DNA of 64,000 nucleotides from an uncultured Pelagibacteraceae bacterium (GTDB lineage Bacteria; Pseudomonadota; Alphaproteobacteria; Pelagibacterales; Pelagibacteraceae): NCBI GenBank assembly GCA_902622805.1, contig CACNRG010000003.1, positions 1 to 64,000 of the forward strand, read 5' to 3'. Shown piece by piece: positions 60,356 to 64,000 of this stretch (position 1 is its first letter; each line of letters starts with the position of its first letter). The notes under the pieces were generated by a model. It saw only the letters and a program-made list of their open reading frames with translations, ran no database searches and was not told where the DNA came from. The position numbers and the translations under genes were made by a program.

Positions 60356-60841
60356 ATGTTAAAAGAAATTAAAAAAAAAATAAGAAACTACAGAAAAGCA
60401 AAATATCAAAGAATATTATTTTCCAAGAAGGATCTTATTTTAAGAGATAAAGGAATTCAATATATATGCAATTTGAAAACTCAAATTAATTATAATAAGA
60501 AATATTGTAGATCATGTGAATTTTTTTATACCTATTTAAAAAAAAAAAATTTTATATCATTTTATAAAAAATTTAACTCTCATCTTATTCTTAAAGAAAA
60601 ATATAATCCTATAACACTAAAAAAAAAAACAAACAAAGGTGCTTGTCTTAAAACATATTTCTTATTTAGTGAATTTTTAATGAAAAGCAAAGAAATTAAT
60701 AACATACAGAAGCTTAATACAATATTAAAAGTAAATGACTTACTTATATTAAGTTTCCAAAAATATAAACACATTAACTTAGTTAATCTTTTTAAAAAAA
60801 ATTTTTTATATGAAAGAAAGTTAATAAAGTTATATTCATGA
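60356..60841 (+). CDS. Hypothetical basic protein, coupled to a formyltransferase-like gene
   Basis: I do not recognise this 161-residue protein. It is rich in lysine, tyrosine and phenylalanine, has no signal peptide, and carries a cysteine pair YCRSCEF near residue 50 and single cysteines near 38 and 96. The second half appears helical. The stop overlaps the next start by four bases, so the two products are made together and may act in one pathway. It lies 38 bases after ppdK. The composition resembles the surface-glycan island genes more than the core neighbours. Confidence 0.6.
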   Translation: MLKEIKKKIRNYRKAKYQRILFSKKDLILRDKGIQYICNLKTQINYNKKYCRSCEFFYTYLKKKNFISFYKKFNSHLILKEKYNPITLKKKTNKGACLKTYFLFSEFLMKSKEINNIQKLNTILKVNDLLILSFQKYKHINLVNLFKKNFLYERKLIKLYS

Positions 60842-61455
60842 TTAATTTAATTATTTCAGATACAAAAAGATCATTAAATTATATTAAAGAGATATTAAAA
60901 AATGACATAAGCATAAATAAAATAATACTTTATTCTAAAAAAAATGGCTTAGTTTCTAGATTTATTAAAAAAGAAAAAATTGAGGAATTGTTAGTAATTT
61001 GTAAAACAAAAAATATAAATTCCCCAAAAATTTTAAAAAAGTTAGAATTATATAAGTCAAATTTAAATATTATTTCAGCATATCCTGGTGAGATTGTAAA
61101 AAATTATAAATTATTTAAAAAAGGACTGTTACACGCACATCCAGGTGATTTACCAAAATTTAAGGGAAGCACAACAATTTATTATTCAATTATTTTAAAA
61201 AAAAAAATTTGTGTAACATTGATTTTATTGAATAAAGAAATTGATGAAGGAAAGATATTGTATAAAAAATATTTTAAAAATCCTAAAAATTTAAATCAAA
61301 TTGAAAAAAATTTCGATGATAATATCCGAGCAAAAACTTTAGTTGAATATTTAAAACATAAAAAAAAATTTAAAATTAAGAAAACAAATAGAGAATTTTT
61401 ACACTATAATATTGCTCATCCTATAATTAGACATCTTGTATTAAAAAATAGATAA
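60838..61455 (+). CDS. Formyltransferase-like protein with altered active site
   Basis: The 205-residue protein has the formyltransferase signature LLHAHPGDLPKFKGSTTIYY and a following LNKEIDEGKIL. Against methionyl-tRNA formyltransferase, the catalytic His is His101 and the Asp is Asp136, but the usual Asn two residues before the His is His99. The Fmt C-terminal tRNA domain is absent. Related proteins act on sugar nucleotides or other small amines, so a sugar N-formyltransferase is the best guess. It is coupled to the preceding unknown gene. Confidence 0.7.
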   Translation: MINLIISDTKRSLNYIKEILKNDISINKIILYSKKNGLVSRFIKKEKIEELLVICKTKNINSPKILKKLELYKSNLNIISAYPGEIVKNYKLFKKGLLHAHPGDLPKFKGSTTIYYSIILKKKICVTLILLNKEIDEGKILYKKYFKNPKNLNQIEKNFDDNIRAKTLVEYLKHKKKFKIKKTNREFLHYNIAHPIIRHLVLKNR

Positions 61456-61465
61456 TTTAAAAAAA

Positions 61466-62062
61466 TTATTTATCTATTATGATATCATCAATTAATTTAC
61501 TTATAAATATGGGATCAGATGAAATGGGACCACCTGCAAAAATAACAATTCTTCCTGCTTTATATTTTTTTGAATAGACTTTGTCATGAATACAGCTTTC
61601 ACCAATAATCAATAATTCATAATCTAACTTATTCCAATTTTTGTAGATTTGATTATTATTTAAAGTGCATTTCACTCTTACTATCTCAATATCCTCCTCT
61701 GAATTTATAATTATATCTTTAGTATTATGTCTTTGTTGTTTTAAAAGAAATAAATTATTAATTTTGTTATCATTTTTTTGATTATAATAAGCTCTATCAG
61801 TCCAAATATTGACTCCTGGAGAGTATTTTAAAATTTTAATTTTTGGTAATATCTTAAACTTAGAGAGTATTTTCTCTCTCTTTTTTTGGTATTGATTAAT
61901 TATTGGATCTTCAATAGGTTTTTTTTCTATTTGAGTTTGAGGAAAAAACTTAAAAAAAAATATTTTTATTTGGTTAAAGTGTGGCAATTGAAATTTACTG
62001 ATAGCGATAAGAAATAAAAAGAAAATTAAGGTGCATAGCAAAAATAATTTTTTTTTTTTCAT
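61466..62062 (-). CDS. Hypothetical single-span membrane protein
   Basis: The 198-residue protein has one N-terminal helix (LFLLCTLIFFLFLIAIS) after four lysines, so the rest probably faces the periplasm. No family motif is recognised; an internal segment KYSPGVNIWTDRAYYN and a late AGRIVIFAGGPISSDP stand out. Two cysteines (in VKCTLN and ESCIHD) may form a disulfide. It converges on the formyltransferase-like gene with ten bases between. Function unknown. Confidence 0.6.
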   Translation of the reverse strand: MKKKKLFLLCTLIFFLFLIAISKFQLPHFNQIKIFFFKFFPQTQIEKKPIEDPIINQYQKKREKILSKFKILPKIKILKYSPGVNIWTDRAYYNQKNDNKINNLFLLKQQRHNTKDIIINSEEDIEIVRVKCTLNNNQIYKNWNKLDYELLIIGESCIHDKVYSKKYKAGRIVIFAGGPISSDPIFISKLIDDIIIDK

Positions 62063-62077
62063 AAATTTATTTTAAAC

Positions 62078-62083
62078 ATTATA
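62078..62083 (-). promoter_or_regulatory. Possible -10 box for the single-span protein gene
   Basis: On the minus strand TATAAT lies 15 bases before the ATG at 62062. No good -35 sequence is found at the right distance. In such AT-rich DNA a perfect -10 box alone is weak evidence. Confidence 0.25.
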
Positions 62084-62104
62084 ATATTGAGAAACCTTAA
62101 CAAA

Positions 62105-62127
62105 TTAATTGTAAGGTTAATTGTAAG
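62105..62127. repeat. Tandem 11-base direct repeat in a promoter region
   Basis: TTAATTGTAAG occurs at 62105-62115 and again at 62117-62127, one base apart. It lies about 45-65 bases upstream of the start of the minus-strand gene at 62062, where an operator could be. The 12-base period is not a helical turn. Confidence 0.6.
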
Positions 62128-62155
62128 AAAAATTATTAGGGATACAGAATTGATA

Positions 62156-62188
62156 TTAAGGGGCTTTATGTAAACAAATGCCCCTTAA
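62156..62188 (-). terminator. Hairpin after the small secreted protein gene
   Basis: A nine-base inverted repeat (TTAAGGGGC at 62156-62164, GCCCCTTAA at 62180-62188) with a 15-base loop starts five bases after the stop codon. It is GC-rich against the background and probably ends the minus-strand transcript, though there is no long U run after it on that strand. Confidence 0.65.
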
Positions 62189-62193
62189 TTTAA

Positions 62194-62400
62194 TTAGCTT
62201 TTAAATAATCCAAGAGCTTTATTTAACAATTCCTCCGACTTTGCATGATCACCATCTTTATGGGCTTTCATTCCAGCATCACGAAGTTTTTGAGCTTCTT
62301 CAATTTTCGCATCAATATTATTCGCCATCATAGGACAAGATCCTGCAAATGCCGAACTTGCGTATATTGTAAAAATGATTGATAAAATAATTTTTTTCAT
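62194..62400 (-). CDS. Small secreted protein of unknown function
   Basis: The 68-residue product has a clear signal peptide (MKKIILSIIFTIYASSAFA) with cleavage after AFA at residue 19, leaving a mature chain of about 49 residues. That chain is two charged helices with KSEELLNKALGLF, reminiscent of a single TPR-like hairpin, and one cysteine near its start. A strong ribosome site (AAAGGAG) precedes the ATG and a hairpin follows the stop, so a monocistronic, well-expressed gene is likely. No family is assigned. Confidence 0.7.
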   Translation of the reverse strand: MKKIILSIIFTIYASSAFAGSCPMMANNIDAKIEEAQKLRDAGMKAHKDGDHAKSEELLNKALGLFKS

Positions 62401-62406
62401 AAATCT

Positions 62407-62423
62407 CCTTTAGTAAATAAAGG
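62407..62423 (-). promoter_or_regulatory. Hairpin that can mask a ribosome binding site
   Basis: In the leader of the small secreted protein, a six-base stem (TAAAGG pairing with CCTTTA, five-base loop) covers most of the ribosome site AAAGGAG. It might reduce translation or act as a simple thermosensor. The stem is short, so this is only a suggestion. Confidence 0.3.
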
Positions 62424-62498
62424 TTTAATATTAATTAATTTTTTTTAAATTTAATGATTGTCACATGAGACAGGATTGATTAATTTAATTTTATTTAA

Positions 62499-62755
62499 GG
62501 GGCGTTCTGTTGCCAGGTGCCCCAAACCCCGTCTACTTAATTAACAAAGTTAATTATGCAGCAAGTGCGTAACTTTCGTTAGCAATTATAAATTAGCCCT
62601 TTTCGGAGGAACAATTCCGAACGAAAGAATAGCCTTTAGACACCCGTCGATTCTGGTTCACCCCCCTAAGTTGTAATGGTGGAGGTGGTGGGTACTGCCC
62701 CCACGTCCGCGATGGTTATTACGAAATTCGTTTATCGTCGTAGTTGGCAAGCCAA
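62499..62755 (-). ncRNA. ssrA: tmRNA, permuted two-piece type
   Basis: On the minus strand the acceptor piece comes first and ends CACCTCCACCA at 62677; the coding piece then starts with GGGGGTG at about 62665. These two segments pair as the acceptor stem with the G3-U70 pair that alanyl-tRNA synthetase needs. The tag frame (62583-62554) reads ANESYALAA then TAA, with the ALAA ending recognised by ClpXP. The order is the circularly permuted form of alphaproteobacteria. Outer ends are estimates: the 5' end from the promoter, the 3' end from a GGGGC/GCCCC stem. Confidence 0.92.
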
Positions 62756-62762
62756 CACTATT

Positions 62763-62790
62763 AATATAAAAACAATCTTAAGAGATTCAA
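62763..62790 (-). promoter_or_regulatory. Predicted promoter of the tmRNA gene
   Basis: On the minus strand TTGAAT (62790-62785) and TATATT (62768-62763) are 16 bases apart and would start transcription near 62755, just before a hairpin GTTGGC/GCCAAC at the head of the acceptor piece. The -35 box lies nine bases from the thyX start codon, so the two genes share a very short divergent control region. Confidence 0.5.
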
Positions 62791-62798
62791 CAAAAATC

Positions 62799-63746
62799 AT
62801 GAAATTAACTAAAGAACAATCACAAGAGATTAAAGATCAACAATCTCAACAAAATTCAACAAAAAGAGTAACTGCTCCAGAGCTTGAAAAAATTCTTTAT
62901 GAAGCCATGCCAGCTCTTGATCACGGATTTGTAAGAGTGGTAGACTATATGGGTGATGATACTTCAATTGTTCAATCAGCCAGAGTTTCATATGGAAAGG
63001 GAACTAAGCAGGTTTCAACAGATAGTGGTTTAATAAAATACTTAATGCGGCACTGGCATAGCACACCATTCGAAATGTGTGAAATAAAGTATCATGTTAA
63101 GCTTCCAATTTTTATCGCTCGTCAATGGATTAGACATAGAACAGCGAATGTGAATGAATATTCTGCGAGATATTCTATATTAGATAAAGAATTTTATTTA
63201 CCAACAGAAGAAAATCTTGCTGCACAATCATCCAGTAACAGACAAGGAAGAGGAGATGTCATTGAGGGAGAGCAAGCAAAAGAAGTTTTAGAATTATTAA
63301 AAAGTGATGCAGAAAGAACTTATGATAATTATGAGATGATGCTTAATGAGAGATTTGACGGTTCAACTATTGACAAAAATAAAAAAGGGCTAGCAAGAGA
63401 ATTAGCAAGAATGAATTTAACTTTAAATACTTATACGCAATGGTATTGGAAAACCGATTTATTGAATTTAATGAACTTTTTAAGACTAAGGGCCGATAGT
63501 CATGCTCAATATGAAATAAGAGTTTATGCAGATATAATGTTAGATACAGTTAAGAAATGGGTTCCAATTACTTATGACGCTTTCATGGATTATAGAGTAG
63601 GTGGCACAGAAGTTTCTGCAAAAGGCAAAATAATAATTCAAAAACTTATCAAAGGTGAAAAAGTTGATGCTGATAGCTCAGGCTTATCTAAACGGGAATG
63701 GAATGAATTAATGAGCGCCTTTGATCTTAAAGATAAGTTGATTTAA
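62799..63746 (+). CDS. thyX: Flavin-dependent thymidylate synthase ThyX
   Basis: The 315-residue enzyme has the ThyX signature [15 protein letters not shown] near residue 115, with [20 protein letters not shown] just before it and [12 protein letters not shown] near 235. It makes dTMP using FAD and methylene-THF. The frame is open back to 62676, but that part overlaps the tmRNA acceptor piece, so I place the start at the ATG at 62799 (MKLTKEQSQ). It overlaps the convergent mrp gene by 20 bases. Confidence 0.93.
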   Translation: MKLTKEQSQEIKDQQSQQNSTKRVTAPELEKILYEAMPALDHGFVRVVDYMGDDTSIVQSARVSYGKGTKQVSTDSGLIKYLMRHWHSTPFEMCEIKYHVKLPIFIARQWIRHRTANVNEYSARYSILDKEFYLPTEENLAAQSSSNRQGRGDVIEGEQAKEVLELLKSDAERTYDNYEMMLNERFDGSTIDKNKKGLARELARMNLTLNTYTQWYWKTDLLNLMNFLRLRADSHAQYEIRVYADIMLDTVKKWVPITYDAFMDYRVGGTEVSAKGKIIIQKLIKGEKVDADSSGLSKREWNELMSAFDLKDKLI

Positions 63747-64000
63747 TCTTATTTGCAAATTCTAAGTATATTTTTGAAATCTCATGATTTGGTTTAGACT
63801 CTACTATTGGTTTTCCATCATCACCAGTTTTTCCAATTTCTGGGTTAATTGGTATTTCGCCTAAAAACTCTTTTTTAAACTCATCCGCAGTTTTTTTAAC
63901 TCCTCCTTCACCAAAAATTTTATATTTTTTTCCATCGTCACCTGTAAAATAACTCATATTATCAATTAAGCCTAAAATTTTTACACCAAGTTTATCAAAC
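63727..64000 (-). CDS. mrp: Mrp/NBP35-family iron-sulfur carrier ATPase (partial, C-terminal end)
   Basis: The frame on the minus strand enters from the window edge and runs to a stop at 63727. The visible 90 residues begin [18 protein letters not shown], the usual Mrp segment (ENMSYF-like) after the switch region, and continue with KYKIFGEGG and [22 protein letters not shown]. The P-loop part lies beyond the window. Unlike most Mrp proteins, the segment after NMSYF has no CxxC, having TGDDGKKY instead. The ATG at 63957 is internal and not the start. Confidence 0.85.
   Translation of the reverse strand, partial: FDKLGVKILGLIDNMSYFTGDDGKKYKIFGEGGVKKTADEFKKEFLGEIPINPEIGKTGDDGKPIVESKPNHEISKIYLEFANKIKSTYL

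Noticed and set aside
62676-62798. In-frame upstream extension of thyX starting [13 protein letters not shown]
   Set aside because: This part is antisense to the tmRNA acceptor piece and does not resemble ThyX; the ATG at 62799 gives a normal protein.

Overview
The window looks like part of the chromosome of a SAR11-clade alphaproteobacterium (Pelagibacterales). Base composition is very AT-rich, coding density is extreme and spacers are often 0-10 bases. Other lineage signs are a permuted two-piece tmRNA gene, TrcR/DUF1013, a phage-like RuvC protein and long runs of housekeeping genes in alphaproteobacterial order. No insertion sequence, prophage or CRISPR array was seen. The only stretch over 300 bases without a protein gene (62401-62798) holds the tmRNA gene.

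Region 1 (1-15479) is a surface-polysaccharide island that ends at a lone 5S rRNA gene. In Pelagibacter genomes a hypervariable region lies between the 23S and 5S genes, and this region fits that place. It encodes a nonulosonate (pseudaminic-type) synthase, an amidotransferase trio (PseA/WbpG-like with HisH-like and HisF-like partners), a GNAT acetyltransferase, a LicC-like nucleotidyltransferase, two methyltransferases, a WecA/MraY-type initiating transferase, two family-2 glycosyltransferases (one fused to another domain), an ABC exporter and a large multi-spanning membrane protein. Together they suggest synthesis and export of a glycan carrying an amidino-modified acidic sugar.

Region 2 (15566-31167) is core genome. 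It starts with the 5S gene under its own apparent promoter, followed by rpmJ, a small cytochrome oxidase subunit IV and the three-part transhydrogenase, then transaldolase. On the minus strand a central-carbon run (tkt, gapA, pgk, class I aldolase) continues through thiE, efp and a SuhB-like phosphatase, followed by rpmE, trcR, rpsU and initiator tRNA. Next come zapA, fau, a YmdB-like phosphoesterase, yebC and the unusual RuvC-like gene.

Region 3 (31218-45552) holds the Tol-Pal operon with cpoB, tilS, ftsH behind a good RpoH-type promoter, folP, glmM, thiD, purA, then rpoH and rluD on the minus strand and a tRNA-Arg. Region 4 (45555-64000) holds an ABC-2 transporter pair, sua5, xseB-ispA-dxs, aroC, pdxH, an octaprenyl diphosphate synthase, sppA, glyQS, ppdK, a small pair of unknown and formyltransferase-like genes, two small minus-strand genes, tmRNA, thyX and the start-truncated end of mrp.

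No wholly new multi-gene system can be proved from sequence alone. The best leads are the amidino-sugar module with a cyclase-dead HisF, the RuvC-like replacement next to tol without ruvAB, the autonomous 5S promoter at the island edge, the near-leaderless RpoH promoter of ftsH, and the uncharacterised pair at 60356-61455.
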